A stretch of 64,000 nucleotides of DNA from Bacteroidota bacterium (GCA_020161435.1 JAIUNV010000002.1:620001-684000), one strand, 5' to 3'; shown: positions 42,657 through 52,803, counted from the stretch's first letter. Translations and numbers: made by a program. Notes: generated by a model not told the origin, from the letters alone.

Positions 42657-43142
42657 ATGATGGCATCCAAAGAAGTATTTCGTCCACAAGTAATTATTTA
42701 CACCGATGGCAGCAGCCGCGGCAACCCCGGCCCCGGTGGCTATGGTGTGGTGCTCATGGCCGGCACGCTGCGCAAAGAATTGGCCGAAGGCTTCCGCCGC
42801 ACCACCAACAACCGTATGGAACTGCTGGCCGTTATCAAAGGGCTTGAAGCACTCAAGAAACCCAACACCAGAGTCGTAGTATACAGCGATAGCAAATATG
42901 TGGTGGATGCTGTGGAAAAAGGCTGGCTCAACGGATGGCTGCGCAACAACTTTGCCGGGGGCAAAAAAAACCCCGATTTATGGCGGCGTTTTCATGCCAT
43001 TTACAAGCAACATCAGGTGCGTTTTGTATGGGTAAAAGGCCATGCCGATAACCCCTACAACAACCGCTGCGACGAACTTGCTACATCTGCGGCCGATGGC
43101 AGCAATTTGTTGGTAGATGAAGAATTTGAAGCCAATAATTAG
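42657..43142 (+). CDS. rnhA: Ribonuclease HI
   Basis: 161 residues from ATG 42657; ATG 42660 is also possible. It cleaves the RNA strand of RNA-DNA hybrids. The four acidic catalytic positions are visible: Asp17 in YTDGSSRGNPGPGGYG, Glu55 in NNRMELLAV, Asp78 in VYSDSKYVVDA, and Asp in GHADNPYNNRCDELA. The WLNGWLRNNF handle region is present. A short acidic C-terminal tail (DEEFEANN) follows. It lies just beyond the attC-like site of the preceding cassette. Confidence 0.94.
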   Translation: MMASKEVFRPQVIIYTDGSSRGNPGPGGYGVVLMAGTLRKELAEGFRRTTNNRMELLAVIKGLEALKKPNTRVVVYSDSKYVVDAVEKGWLNGWLRNNFAGGKKNPDLWRRFHAIYKQHQVRFVWVKGHADNPYNNRCDELATSAADGSNLLVDEEFEANN

Positions 43143-43226
43143 GAAATACAACGTACTTGCTTGAGGCTGCATTTGCACTATGCTATTTCATACTGATGTA
43201 AATACAGGTTTCCGACTTTCCCCCAC

Positions 43227-43257
43227 AAAAAAACCCCTCAGATGTACATCCGAGGGG
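43227..43257 (-). terminator. Intrinsic terminator after the sigma factor gene
   Basis: On the minus strand a 10-bp stem (one mismatch) CCCCTCGGAT/ATCTGAGGGG with a GTAC loop is followed by TTTTTTT (43233-43227). It is 91 nt beyond the sigma factor stop and between convergent genes. Confidence 0.75.
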
Positions 43258-43347
43258 CCAATGTCGTTTTTCGCGTTGGAGCGAAATCCGTACATATTAT
43301 CCCAAATTATGAGCTACCGCTTCGCTTGGGATACATGCAGGGGTGCA

Positions 43348-44205
43348 TTATCCCAAATACGACTTCAGCGAGTTGCTGTAGCGGGCTTTTTGCAAACGCT
43401 TAATAGCTCTTTCTTTAATCTGACGGATACGCTCCTTGGTCAAATCATACTTCTGACCAATTTGCTCAATGGTTACACCATTTTCTCCATCCAAACCAAA
43501 GTAAGCCGATACGATTTCTGCTTCACGAGGGCTCAACGATTTCAGCACACGGCGAATTTCTTCACGAAGTGAGTCTTTCATCACATCGTCGTCAGTGTCG
43601 TCGCTACCTTCCAGCAGGTCACCCATGGCCACGTCTTCGGCTTCGTGCACGGGTGCATCGAGGCTGCTGTGGCGGGTGTTGCTCTGGAAAATGTTGTTGA
43701 TTTCGGTTTCGCTCATTTCAAGAATATCAGCCAGTTCTTCTGTAGAAGGTTCCCGCTCATGTTCTTGCTCGAAAGCCATGTAAGCCTTGTTGGCTTTGTT
43801 GTAGGTGCCAATTTTGTTTTGAGGCAGGCGGACTAATCTACCCTGCTCTGCCAACGCCTGCAGGATGGACTGGCGAATCCACCATACAGCGTAAGAAATG
43901 AATTTGAAACCCTTGGTTTCATCAAAACGCTGGGCTGCTTTGATCAGCCCCAGATTACCTTCATTAATCAGATCGCTCAGCGACAAACCCTGGTGTTGGT
44001 ACTGCTTGGCTACTGATACCACAAAGCGCAGGTTGGCGGTGGTCAGGCGTTCCAGAGCCTTCTGATCACCCATTTTGATGCGTTGCGCCAAAATGGTTTC
44101 CTCTTCCGGAGTGATCATGCCAATTTTGGAAATTTCCTGTAAGTACTTCTCTACCGCCTGCGAATCACGGTTCGTGATCTGGGTAGCAATTTTTAATTGC
44201 CTCAT
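43348..44205 (-). CDS. rpoD: Primary RNA polymerase sigma factor (RpoD/SigA, short Bacteroidota form)
   Basis: 285 residues, the length of the Bacteroidota housekeeping sigma, which lacks region 1.1 and the non-conserved insert. Region 1.2 is at about 15-45 (SQAVEKYLQEISKIGMITPE). Region 2 has LTTANLRFVVSVAKQY, the core-binding DLINEGNLGLIKAAQRFD and the -10-binding FISYAVWWIRQSI. Region 3 includes NKANKAYMAFEQEHEREP. Region 4 ends with the helix-turn-helix IEQIGQKYDLTKERIRQIKERA. It should recognise the TAnnTTTG/TTTG promoters of the phylum. Unusually for this window, a GGAG sequence lies 12 nt upstream of the start codon. Confidence 0.95.
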   Translation of the reverse strand: MRQLKIATQITNRDSQAVEKYLQEISKIGMITPEEETILAQRIKMGDQKALERLTTANLRFVVSVAKQYQHQGLSLSDLINEGNLGLIKAAQRFDETKGFKFISYAVWWIRQSILQALAEQGRLVRLPQNKIGTYNKANKAYMAFEQEHEREPSTEELADILEMSETEINNIFQSNTRHSSLDAPVHEAEDVAMGDLLEGSDDTDDDVMKDSLREEIRRVLKSLSPREAEIVSAYFGLDGENGVTIEQIGQKYDLTKERIRQIKERAIKRLQKARYSNSLKSYLG

Positions 44206-44609
44206 ATTAAAATGGTTCTCCTTTTACGAGTTTGGAAGATAGGTGCTGCCCCACTTCTTTTTCATGCCCTGTATCATTGGTTTGTTCACAATGTGAATAA
44301 AGCCATTGCAAAAGGGCTGCAAAGGTACTGTTCATTTTCTGCTTTTCATAGCCTGTTTTCATTTAATCGGCCGGCACCTGCTGCATTCCTGGTGTATAAG
44401 ACGCTATTACCAACAGTTTTACTGCAAAAAGGTACAGGAAGCTCCAAAAAATGACAGTCCATTAACGAAACGGGAAGCATTGGGGTGGAAAACTTTTGCC
44501 CGCATGGGCCACAAAAGGGCAAAACCGGTAGGGGCCATCGAAGCCCCGCAACGAGTTGACTGTGCTTGGTTATTTTCGTGGCCGTTATTCTTCAACACAA
44601 GCAAATAAT
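44206..44609. other. Divergent intergenic region of the sigma factor and threonine aldolase genes
   Basis: 400 bases without a supported gene. Contains the purine-rich AAAAGGAG before the sigma factor start, and TATTTTCG (44571-44578) as a possible -7 element for the aldolase gene. Nothing else was recognised. Confidence 0.5.
44571..44578 (+). promoter_or_regulatory. Candidate -7 element (TATTTTCG) for threonine aldolase
   Basis: One mismatch to TAnnTTTG, 31 nt before ATG 44610. Confidence 0.3.
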
Positions 44610-45632
44610 ATGGCCATAGAACTCCGCTCCGATACATTTACCCAACCCACGCCCGGCATGCTGCAAGCCATGATGGCTGCACCTGTAGGCGACGACGTGT
44701 TTGGCGAAGACCCCACGGTAAACGAACTCGAAACCATGCTGGCCCAACAATTTGGCATGGAAGCAGGTCTGTTTTGTCCCAGTGGAACCATGACCAATCA
44801 GATTGGCATTAAAATGCATACCCAGCCCGGCGACGATGTGATTTGCGACCAGCTGAGCCATGTGTACCAATACGAAGGCGGTGGCATTGCCGTTAATTCT
44901 GCCTGTTCGGTAACGCTGCTGCAGGGCAACCGTGGCCGCATTACTGCCCCACAAGTGGCCGCAGCCATTCAACCCGATGATGTACACAAACCGCACAGCA
45001 GCCTGGTGGTACTGGAAAATACCAGCAACCGTGGCGGTGGTGCCTGCTACAACTTCGCCGACATTGAAGCCATTAAAGAAGTGTGCGTAGCCAATGGCCT
45101 GAAGCTGCACCTGGATGGTGCCCGCCTGTGGAATGCACTGGTAGCCAAGCAGGAAACACCCGCCCAATATGGCCGTGTGTTCAACAGCATTTCTGTTTGC
45201 CTGAGCAAGGGCATGGGCACTCCCGTAGGCAGTGTGCTGCTCGGCACTGCTGCCGACATAAAAAAAGCCCGCCGCATACGCAAGGTGCTGGGTGGTGGCA
45301 TGCGGCAGGCCGGTTATCTGGCAGCAGCAGGTATCTATGCCGTTAATCATCATTTGCCGCTGCTAGCCAAAGACCATGCCCATGCGGCAGCCGTAGCGCA
45401 GGTATTGCAAAGCAAGAGCTGGGTAAAAGAAGTGCTGCCAGTAGAAACCAATATCCTCATTTTCAACACTACCGATGCCATGCCCGCCGCCAAGTTGGTG
45501 CAGCAATTGCAGGAGCAGGATGTGCGTTGCCTTGCCATCAATTCGCAGAGCATACGGTTTGTGTTTCACCTTGGTGTAAGCGATACCGACACCGATAAAC
45601 TGTGCGACATACTGCAGCAAATGCCAGCGTAA
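44610..45632 (+). CDS. ltaE: Low-specificity L-threonine aldolase
   Basis: 340 residues from ATG 44610. PLP fold-type I enzyme that splits threonine or allo-threonine into glycine and acetaldehyde in the cytosol. Signature segments: IELRSDTFTQPTPGM, GDDVFGEDPTVNELE, FCPSGTMTNQIGIK, His84 stacking on PLP in DQLSHVYQYEGGG, LHLDGARLWNA, and the PLP Schiff-base Lys200 in SVCLSKGMGTPVGS. Glycine produced could feed the glycine cleavage P-protein encoded 4 kb downstream. Confidence 0.92.
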   Translation: MAIELRSDTFTQPTPGMLQAMMAAPVGDDVFGEDPTVNELETMLAQQFGMEAGLFCPSGTMTNQIGIKMHTQPGDDVICDQLSHVYQYEGGGIAVNSACSVTLLQGNRGRITAPQVAAAIQPDDVHKPHSSLVVLENTSNRGGGACYNFADIEAIKEVCVANGLKLHLDGARLWNALVAKQETPAQYGRVFNSISVCLSKGMGTPVGSVLLGTAADIKKARRIRKVLGGGMRQAGYLAAAGIYAVNHHLPLLAKDHAHAAAVAQVLQSKSWVKEVLPVETNILIFNTTDAMPAAKLVQQLQEQDVRCLAINSQSIRFVFHLGVSDTDTDKLCDILQQMPA

Positions 45633-45723
45633 GCCATTTACCGAAACATGAGTTACATCAGGCGGCAGTTGGCATTTCTGGCTAACTTGCGGCCGCAAAT
45701 CACAAGCAAAACACAAGCAATCT

Positions 45724-47355
45724 ATGTTCCCGAAAATAGCTCCAACCAATACGCAGGCATGGCAACAGCTGGCCACGCATGCACAACGCATGAAGCAGCT
45801 GCACATCAAAGACCTGTTTGCACAAACGCCCGACCGTTTTCAACAGTTTAGCCTCAGCGAAGGCGATGTGTTGCTCGACTATTCTAAAAACATCATTACC
45901 GAAGAAACGCTGACACTGCTGCAACAGTTGGCCAATGAATGTGGCCTGCCACAAGCCATTGAAGCCATGTTTGGCGGCGAAGCCATCAACCATACCGAAA
46001 ACCGCAGCGTATTGCATGTGGCTCTTCGCTCCAACCCTACTGATACATTTACAGCACAGGGCGAAAATGTAGTGCCGCAAGTGCATGCCGTGCTGCAACA
46101 AATGGAAGCCTTTTGCCAACGCATCCATAGCGGCGAATGGAAAGGCTACACCGGCAAGCCCATCAAATACATTGTGAACATTGGTATTGGTGGCAGCGAC
46201 CTTGGCCCCGTGATGGTCACCGAGGCATTGAAGCCTTACTGGGTGCCCGGCATACAAACCTATTTTGTAAGCAATATCGACGGTACGCACATGGCGGAAA
46301 CGTTGAAAAAAGTAACGCCGGATGAAACGCTGTTTTTGGTAGCCAGCAAAACCTTTACCACGCAAGAAACCATGACGAATGCTCACACGGCTCGTAGCTG
46401 GTTTCTGGAGCATGCGAAGGATGAAGCTTTTGTAGCCAAACATTTTGCTGCCCTCAGCACCAATGAAAAGGCCGTTACAGCATTTGGTATTCACCCCAGC
46501 AACATGTTTGCGTTTTGGGATTGGGTGGGCGGTCGCTACAGCTTATGGAGTGCCATTGGACTGAGCATTGCCCTCACCATTGGCTACAACAATTTTGCGC
46601 AACTACTGCAGGGTGCCCGCAGCATGGACCAGCATTTTCGCCACAGCTCGTTTGATAAAAACATGCCCGTACTGCTGGCTTTAATTGGCCTCTGGTACAC
46701 GAATTTTTTTGATGCTGCCAGCGAAGCCATTTTGCCTTACGACCAATACCTGCACCGCTTTGCTGCTTATTTCCAACAAGGCAATATGGAAAGCAACGGT
46801 AAAACCACAGATCGCAATGGCAACCGGGTGACCTACAGCACTGGCCCCATTATTTGGGGTGAACCCGGCACCAACGGGCAGCATGCTTTTTACCAGCTCA
46901 TTCATCAGGGCACACAGCTGATACCCTGCGATTTTATTGCACCCGCTATCAGCCACAACCCCATTGGCGATCATCATGAAAAACTGTTGAGCAACTTTTT
47001 TGCGCAAACAGAAGCCCTCATGAATGGCAAAACGGCAGCAGCCTGTGCTGCAGAAAATGTACCGGCGGATTTGATTCCATTCAAAGTGTTTGAAGGCAAC
47101 AAACCTACCAACAGCATTTTGGTAAAACAGATAACGCCCTTTGTATTGGGGCAACTGATTGCCATGTACGAACACAAGATTTTTGTGCAAGGCGTCATCT
47201 GGAATATTTACAGCTTCGATCAGTGGGGTGTAGAGCTGGGCAAGCAGCTGGCCAATAAAATTTTGCCTGAGTTGAAAGATGCCGACAGCATCAGCAGCCA
47301 CGACAGCAGCACCAACGGTTTGATCAACGCCTTTAAAAATTGGCGTAAAGGATAA
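45724..47355 (+). CDS. pgi: Glucose-6-phosphate isomerase
   Basis: 543 residues, a typical long-form PGI. It interconverts glucose-6-phosphate and fructose-6-phosphate in glycolysis and gluconeogenesis. Two SIS domains are recognisable. The substrate phosphate-binding [10 protein letters not shown] and [13 protein letters not shown], the [16 protein letters not shown] segment, the [15 protein letters not shown] motif with its active-site His, and the C-terminal [14 protein letters not shown] with the catalytic Lys are all intact. A perfect terminator hairpin follows 22 nt after the stop. Confidence 0.96.
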   Translation: MFPKIAPTNTQAWQQLATHAQRMKQLHIKDLFAQTPDRFQQFSLSEGDVLLDYSKNIITEETLTLLQQLANECGLPQAIEAMFGGEAINHTENRSVLHVALRSNPTDTFTAQGENVVPQVHAVLQQMEAFCQRIHSGEWKGYTGKPIKYIVNIGIGGSDLGPVMVTEALKPYWVPGIQTYFVSNIDGTHMAETLKKVTPDETLFLVASKTFTTQETMTNAHTARSWFLEHAKDEAFVAKHFAALSTNEKAVTAFGIHPSNMFAFWDWVGGRYSLWSAIGLSIALTIGYNNFAQLLQGARSMDQHFRHSSFDKNMPVLLALIGLWYTNFFDAASEAILPYDQYLHRFAAYFQQGNMESNGKTTDRNGNRVTYSTGPIIWGEPGTNGQHAFYQLIHQGTQLIPCDFIAPAISHNPIGDHHEKLLSNFFAQTEALMNGKTAAACAAENVPADLIPFKVFEGNKPTNSILVKQITPFVLGQLIAMYEHKIFVQGVIWNIYSFDQWGVELGKQLANKILPELKDADSISSHDSSTNGLINAFKNWRKG

Positions 47356-47377
47356 CTGACAATATCTATGAATATTC

Positions 47378-47412
47378 ATCGGCCATGGCAGCAATGCCAT
47401 GGCCGATTTTTT
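47378..47412 (+). terminator. Strong intrinsic terminator after pgi
   Basis: A 13-bp perfect stem ATCGGCCATGGCA / TGCCATGGCCGAT with tetraloop GCAA is followed by T6. The T-run touches the stop codon of the convergent glycosyltransferase gene (47411). Confidence 0.88.
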
Positions 47413-48505
47413 ATGCGAGAAGATCGCAGAACCGTTCACACCATTCATCGTAGGTGAGAAACACGGGACCTTGCAGTGCAGGTGATTGAAAACCGGAAAC
47501 TTTTTCTACTGCCCGTTGCATGGCTGCTGCCCAAGCGGCAGGCATGTTCGGTGTTTCAATGGCTTCGCCAAAACGGGCCGCATCGAAATAATCTTTTACA
47601 CCTCCTACCCAAGACGAAATGCAATACAAACCACAACTCATTTGCTCAGCCAGGCTCAGGCCAAAGCCTTCCGTCCATAAGGGTGAGAACAAACCAATAT
47701 CCGCCGCCTGCAAGTAGCGGTGTACTTCGTGGTTGGGTTGGCGCCCATGAAAAACAACACCCGGAATTTGCTCACCCGTATCGGCACCTACCACATGCAG
47801 GGTTGCGTGTAAGGCCTTATGATCGAGTTGTTTCCACGCTTTCAAAATCACTTCCAATCCCTTCTTTTTGCGGTGCTGGCTCGACCACACAAATTGGCAT
47901 CCGTTATGCATGCCGAGTTCTTTCCGTAATGCTTGCTTTGCCGCAGGCGTCAGGGGAAAGCATCGCTTGTTGTCAATAGGATTGTGCAACACATGCGCCG
48001 TAAAAGGCAATGATGGATTGTGCTCCAGTTCGTATAAATAGGAATGCTTGCTCAAGTAAATGACTTCATCCACCCCTTCCATCAACGCTTCGTATTTATC
48101 GCTGGGTAAGTAGGTAGAATAACCACACTGGTAGTAAATGATTTTGCATTTGTGCCGCATATTCATTTGCCCCAAAAAATGCCACACAGCATGCTTGGTA
48201 CGAATGGAATCAACAATACAAATGATTAACTGCTCATGTTGGGCGGCTATCTCCTGCAAGGCTGTTTTGTAGGCCTGAAATTTCCAGTGTTTCAGCAACC
48301 GGTTCATGAGTCGGTTGTGGCGCAGTTGCAGGTTGTACCTTTTGGTGCGGGCCGAATGAAATGCATCGGCACCATTATTTCCAATCACATAATCCACCAC
48401 ATTGCCCGGATACTGCTCCAGCAAATATGTAATGCGCTGCGACCATGATCCATAGCCCGGCGAAGGGATGGGTGCATCAGCAATCAATACTCTGGCTACA
48501 GACAT
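47411..48505 (-). CDS. Glycosyltransferase, GT4-like (family 1)
   Basis: 364 residues, GT-B fold. The N-terminal Rossmann half starts with SVARVLIADAPIPSPGYGSW. The C-terminal half has the acceptor/donor region FVWSSQHRKKKGLEVILKAWKQL and the nucleotide-sugar-binding LWTEGFGLSLAEQMSCGLYCI, with E-x7-E-type spacing. It probably transfers a sugar from a nucleotide donor onto a glycan or lipid acceptor at the inner membrane. The acceptor is unknown, and no other polysaccharide genes adjoin. Confidence 0.85.
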   Translation of the reverse strand: MSVARVLIADAPIPSPGYGSWSQRITYLLEQYPGNVVDYVIGNNGADAFHSARTKRYNLQLRHNRLMNRLLKHWKFQAYKTALQEIAAQHEQLIICIVDSIRTKHAVWHFLGQMNMRHKCKIIYYQCGYSTYLPSDKYEALMEGVDEVIYLSKHSYLYELEHNPSLPFTAHVLHNPIDNKRCFPLTPAAKQALRKELGMHNGCQFVWSSQHRKKKGLEVILKAWKQLDHKALHATLHVVGADTGEQIPGVVFHGRQPNHEVHRYLQAADIGLFSPLWTEGFGLSLAEQMSCGLYCISSWVGGVKDYFDAARFGEAIETPNMPAAWAAAMQRAVEKVSGFQSPALQGPVFLTYDEWCERFCDLLA

Positions 48506-48562
48506 GGGTTAGTTGTTTACAATCAGTACAATGTTACAGCAAAAGCAGTTGTTGAATGGTCA

Positions 48563-49048
48563 TCAGGGAAAGCGCAGGGTGAGTTTTTCCAAGGCCACAA
48601 AAACAGCCGGGCAAAAGCTGGCATTTTTCAAGGTGATGTTTTTGCGCAGCAGCAACACATCTTCATCGGTGTAGGGAAAACGGCTACAATCGGAAGGGCG
48701 ATCTTCGTAAATGCTGCAAAAATTATCGGCACCCAAAAACGGGCAGGGCGATTGCTTCACCACATAGTCGCACTCATCATCCAGCCGCAGGTAAGTGTCA
48801 ATAAAGGCCGACTCCTTCATCCGGAGCACCTTGCTGATGCGTTTGATATCGGGTGTTTTAAACCGCGGCGAATAGTTTTTGCAGCAGGCCGCACAGCTCA
48901 GGCAGTCCACTTCTTCAAATACGGCCTCATGTACTTCGGGCAGCACTTTCAGCACCTTACGCACTTCTACTTTTTGCAGCCAATGCTTGTATTTCTTCTG
49001 GTATTCGGCCGCTTTCTTTTGCCAGTTTTGCGGCAGTTCATTCGCCAT
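48563..49048 (-). CDS. YkgJ family cysteine-cluster protein
   Basis: 161 residues with a Lys-rich helical N-terminus, then the CxxCxxCC signature of the zinc/iron-chelating cluster family: Cys49, Cys52, Cys55 and Cys56 in DCLSCAACCKNYSPRF. The downstream Cys set is CPFLGADNFCSIYEDRPSDCSRFP. The family binds a metal, possibly an Fe-S cluster, but its biochemical role is not established. Divergent from gcvP with 199 nt between. Confidence 0.88.
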   Translation of the reverse strand: MANELPQNWQKKAAEYQKKYKHWLQKVEVRKVLKVLPEVHEAVFEEVDCLSCAACCKNYSPRFKTPDIKRISKVLRMKESAFIDTYLRLDDECDYVVKQSPCPFLGADNFCSIYEDRPSDCSRFPYTDEDVLLLRKNITLKNASFCPAVFVALEKLTLRFP

Positions 49049-49114
49049 GTTAAACGCTATTCAATTTTATGCACACCAATGCTCACACAAAGATGGCCTT
49101 CGGATGCACTATGT

Positions 49115-49122
49115 TACCTTTG
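49115..49122 (+). promoter_or_regulatory. Candidate -7 element (TACCTTTG) for gcvP
   Basis: Exact TAnnTTTG match followed by C, 125 nt before ATG 49248. The remaining leader of about 120 nt has no recognisable glycine riboswitch. Confidence 0.5.
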
Positions 49123-49247
49123 CAGCGCAAATTTTCAAACTTTCTACGGTCTTACTGGGTTAAAATCATGGTTCGATGCTGCTTTAGCGTCCAATCGTCA
49201 TTGTTTCCGTTATCAACCGTATATCATTTTTAAAATAACAACCGGGT

Positions 49248-52136
49248 ATGAACTTGTTTGAGCAACAGTCGAATGAATTTCAGGGCAGGCATATTGGCAC
49301 ACTGGGAAGCGAAGCCGCAATGCTCGTAGTGATTGGAGAAAAAAGCGTAGATGCATTGGTAGACAAAACCGTTCCTGAAGCCATCCGACTGCAGGCGCCG
49401 CTCAACGTACCCGATGCCCTCAGCGAGGCCGCTTTGCTGCAGCACCTGCATGAGCTGTCGCAAAAAAATGAGGTATTCAAAAGCTACATAGGTCAGGGCT
49501 ATTACGATACGCATACACCGAGTGTGATTTTGCGCAACATTTTTGAGAACCCAGGTTGGTATACACAATACACGCCTTACCAGGCCGAGATTAGTCAGGG
49601 CCGTTTGGAAAGCCTGCTGAACTACCAAACCATGGTAACCGACCTGACAGGTTTGCCCATTGCCAACGCCAGCCTGCTCGACGAAGCCACCGCTGCTGCA
49701 GAAGCCATGAACCTGTTGTTTCACAACGTGAACAAATCGGATGTAGCGCAGGCCCCTAAGTTTTTTGTAGATGCACAAGTATTTCCGCAGGTGGTAGACG
49801 TAGTGATTACCCGTGCTACTCCGCTGAACATTGAAGTAATAATCGGCGATTACAAAACAGCCACCATCGACAACACTTTCTTTGGTGCGTTGCTCCAGTA
49901 CCCCAATGCTTCGGGCAGCATCGAAGACTATCGTTCTTTCATTGATAAAGTACATGCAGCAGGTGCCGGCGTAGCCATGGGTACCGATTTGTTGGCCCTT
50001 ACCCTGCTCACCAGCCCCGGCGAACTGGGTGCTGATATTGCGTTTGGCTCTGCTCAACGCTTTGGTGTACCCATGGGTTTTGGTGGCCCGCATGCTGCAT
50101 TCTTTGCAGCCAAAGACGAATTCAAAAGAGCCATGCCCGGCCGCATTATTGGTATCAGCATTGATGCACAAGGCAAGCGGGCCTTGCGGATGGCGCTGCA
50201 AACCCGTGAGCAACACATCAAGCGGGAAAAAGCCACTTCCAATATTTGTACGGCACAGGCATTGCTGGCCAATATGGCCGCCATGTATGCCGTGTACCAC
50301 GGCCCCGATGGCCTGAAGAAAATTGCCAAACGTGTAAGCCTGCTGACGAATGTGTTGGCCACTGCGCTTACAGAGTTAGGCTTTACCGTAGCGCATACAC
50401 ATTATTTCGATACGCTGAGTATCAGCACAGATAAAGCAGCAGCCATTAAAGAAATAGCGGAGGCTTACAAAATGAACTTCCGCTATGCAGGTGCTACGCA
50501 AATCAGCATTTCGCTGGATGAAACCACCACGCAGCATGATGTGCTCGATATCGCACAGGTATTTGCGCTGGCCGTTCAGCACGAAGCAGCCAGCATTGTG
50601 TTTGATGATGAAGCATCACTCAGCAATATTCCAACATTTGCTGTTCGCACTTCTGCGTTTTTGGAGCATGCCGTGTTCAACACACACCGCAGCGAAAGCC
50701 AGATGATGCGTTACATCAAGAGCCTCGAAAACAAAGACCTGTCGCTCAATACCAGTATGATTAGCCTCGGCAGCTGTACCATGAAACTGAACGCTGCCAG
50801 CGAAATGATGCCTTTGAGCTCTCCGAACTGGAGCAAGTTGCATCCGTTTGCACCGGTAGCTCAGGTACAGGGCTATCATGAAATGATGGCATCGCTTAAT
50901 CAGTACCTGTGTTCCGTTACAGGCTTTGATGAGTGCTGGTTGCAACCCAACAGTGGTGCACAGGGCGAATACGCTGGTTTGCTGGCCATTCGCAACTATC
51001 ACCTCAAAAACAATCAGCCGCAGCGCAATGTGATGCTGATTCCGATTAGTGCCCACGGCACCAACCCTGCCAGTGCTGTAATGGCTGGTATGAAAGTGGT
51101 TGTGGTAAAGGCTTTGGATAACGGCTACATTGATGTAGAAGACTTCAAAGCAAAAGTGGCTCAATACAGTAATGAGCTGGCCGGCACCATGATTACTTAC
51201 CCCAGCACCTATGGTATTTTCGAAGAAACCGTAAAAGACATTTGCGCCCTGGTGCATGAGCACGGCGGACAAGTGTATATGGATGGTGCCAACATGAATG
51301 CGCAGGTTGGCCTCACCTCACCTGCAGCCATTGGTGCCGATGTATGCCACCTCAACCTGCACAAAACATTTGCTATTCCGCATGGCGGTGGCGGTCCTGG
51401 CATGGGCCCCATTTGCTTCCGCAGCCATTTGAAAGATAGCTTTATGAGCATGCCCATGCAAGAAATTGCTCAAAGCAATGGCAGCATGCGTGGCGTAAGT
51501 GCAGCCCCGTTTGGTTCTGCTTCTATCCTGCTCATCAGCTATGCGTACATCCGTATGCTGGGTGCGGTTGGTTTGCGCAAAGCCACTGAGTACGCCATTT
51601 TGAATGCCAACTACATGCGGGCCCGCTTGCAAGAGCATTACCCCATTTTGTACACGGGTATCAATGGCACTTGTGCCCATGAATTTATTGTAGACCTGCG
51701 GCCGTTTAAAAATACAGCCGGTGTAGAAGCAGAAGATGTGGCCAAGCGTTTGATGGATTATGGTTTCCATGCGCCAACCATGAGCTTCCCGGTACCAGGC
51801 ACCATTATGATTGAACCTACCGAAAGCGAAGACAAAGCAGAACTCGATCGTTTTTGCGATGCATTGATTAGCATTCGGGCAGAGATAGCGGCTATTGAAA
51901 ACGGCCAAATGGACAAAGCCAACAACCCGCTGAAGCATGCACCACATACGCTGGAAGTAGCCATGAATGATGGCTGGGACAGACCCTACAGCCGTCAGGT
52001 AGCCGTATTTCCGCTGCCTTATGTGATGCAAAACAAGTTTTGGCCAACCGTAAGCCGCATCAACAATACGCATGGCGATAGAAACCTGATATGTACCTGT
52101 GAGCCAACATCAGCCTATGCAGATGCTTCAGCGTAA
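49248..52136 (+). CDS. gcvP: Glycine dehydrogenase (decarboxylating), P-protein of the glycine cleavage system
   Basis: 962 residues, a full-length homodimeric-type P-protein with fused N- and C-terminal aminotransferase-fold halves. It decarboxylates glycine and loads the aminomethyl group onto lipoylated GcvH. Seen: RHIGTLGSEAAML and IGQGYYDTHTPSVILRNIFENPGWYTQYTPYQAEISQ-type N-terminal motifs in short pieces, LLDEATAAAEAM, SLGSCTMKLN, and the PLP Lys706 in NLHKTFAIPHGGGGPGMGP. The other gcv genes are not adjacent, so the system is dispersed. A strong terminator follows. Confidence 0.96.
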   Translation: MNLFEQQSNEFQGRHIGTLGSEAAMLVVIGEKSVDALVDKTVPEAIRLQAPLNVPDALSEAALLQHLHELSQKNEVFKSYIGQGYYDTHTPSVILRNIFENPGWYTQYTPYQAEISQGRLESLLNYQTMVTDLTGLPIANASLLDEATAAAEAMNLLFHNVNKSDVAQAPKFFVDAQVFPQVVDVVITRATPLNIEVIIGDYKTATIDNTFFGALLQYPNASGSIEDYRSFIDKVHAAGAGVAMGTDLLALTLLTSPGELGADIAFGSAQRFGVPMGFGGPHAAFFAAKDEFKRAMPGRIIGISIDAQGKRALRMALQTREQHIKREKATSNICTAQALLANMAAMYAVYHGPDGLKKIAKRVSLLTNVLATALTELGFTVAHTHYFDTLSISTDKAAAIKEIAEAYKMNFRYAGATQISISLDETTTQHDVLDIAQVFALAVQHEAASIVFDDEASLSNIPTFAVRTSAFLEHAVFNTHRSESQMMRYIKSLENKDLSLNTSMISLGSCTMKLNAASEMMPLSSPNWSKLHPFAPVAQVQGYHEMMASLNQYLCSVTGFDECWLQPNSGAQGEYAGLLAIRNYHLKNNQPQRNVMLIPISAHGTNPASAVMAGMKVVVVKALDNGYIDVEDFKAKVAQYSNELAGTMITYPSTYGIFEETVKDICALVHEHGGQVYMDGANMNAQVGLTSPAAIGADVCHLNLHKTFAIPHGGGGPGMGPICFRSHLKDSFMSMPMQEIAQSNGSMRGVSAAPFGSASILLISYAYIRMLGAVGLRKATEYAILNANYMRARLQEHYPILYTGINGTCAHEFIVDLRPFKNTAGVEAEDVAKRLMDYGFHAPTMSFPVPGTIMIEPTESEDKAELDRFCDALISIRAEIAAIENGQMDKANNPLKHAPHTLEVAMNDGWDRPYSRQVAVFPLPYVMQNKFWPTVSRINNTHGDRNLICTCEPTSAYADASA

Positions 52137-52149
52137 GCCATTATTGATA

Positions 52150-52187
52150 CAATAAAAAAGGCCTCCCCCCGGAGGCTTTTTTTATTG
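52150..52187 (+). terminator. Intrinsic terminator after gcvP
   Basis: GCCTCC/GGAGGC around a CCCC loop is extended by CAATAAAAAA / TTTTTTATTG flanks, with one unpaired base. It begins 14 nt past the stop and would work in both directions. Confidence 0.85.
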
Positions 52188-52274
52188 TATACGATTTCCA
52201 CAGCAATCCACAAAGCCGTTAAATAACAGGTTGCGACCTGATGTTTGTCATTAATTAAACATATGTATGCAGAT

Positions 52275-52282
52275 TAGATTTG
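52275..52282 (+). promoter_or_regulatory. Candidate -7 element (TAGATTTG)
   Basis: Exact TAnnTTTG match, 18 nt before ATG 52301. A TTTG at 52244-52247 is 27 nt upstream, slightly too far for the usual -33 spacing. Confidence 0.45.
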
Positions 52283-52300
52283 TACCATAACATCTAACCA

Positions 52301-52708
52301 ATGAAAAAACATTTGATTGCCGCTTCGGTTTCAAGTATTGTGCTTGTTCTCTTTGCATACTTGTGCCTCATTATTATGCCCAACTTGCCAGAGAGCATAG
52401 TTGAAGATTATTTTAAGCCATCATTCACCAATGATGAAAACCGAAACCTGTTGTACTTTATACAACCCATTGTATTAGCATTTGCGCTGTCTTGGTTCTG
52501 GACTCGTTTTAAAGAATCATTTGCCGGCAACTGGATGCTGAAAGGTTTGGAACTGGGCTTGGTGTATGCATTGATTGCTTCTTTGCCCGCCATGATTTTA
52601 TTGTACAGTGCCATTGATGTATCTGCCACTACAGTGGGTACCTGGTTGCTCTACAGTTTTGCACAGGCTACCATTGCAGGTGAAATTTCTGCCCGCATCG
52701 ATCCATAA
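52301..52708 (+). CDS. Small integral membrane protein of unknown function
   Basis: 135 residues with four hydrophobic helices (about 5-26, 49-66, 80-99 and 108-128), joined by short polar loops (PESIVEDYFKPSFTNDENR). No family recognised. It has its own promoter-like element and follows the gcvP terminator, so it is transcribed separately. Confidence 0.65.
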   Translation: MKKHLIAASVSSIVLVLFAYLCLIIMPNLPESIVEDYFKPSFTNDENRNLLYFIQPIVLAFALSWFWTRFKESFAGNWMLKGLELGLVYALIASLPAMILLYSAIDVSATTVGTWLLYSFAQATIAGEISARIDP

Positions 52709-52803
52709 GCATTTTTCTCAGCTATACATTACCCCTTCGTTTGAAACAGAGCGGAGGGGTTTCTTTTATTGGTCAATCCCAAAAGCAATTTGCACATTTG
52801 CGT

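Noticed and set aside
49150..49180. GGTTCGA tRNA T-loop-like sequence
   Set aside because: No matching acceptor, D or anticodon arms around it.
49123..49247. Glycine riboswitch in the gcvP leader
   Set aside because: The ~120-nt leader shows none of the conserved tandem aptamer sequences that I could recognise.
50616..51272. 218-codon frame antisense to gcvP
   Set aside because: Antisense shadow of a conserved gene.
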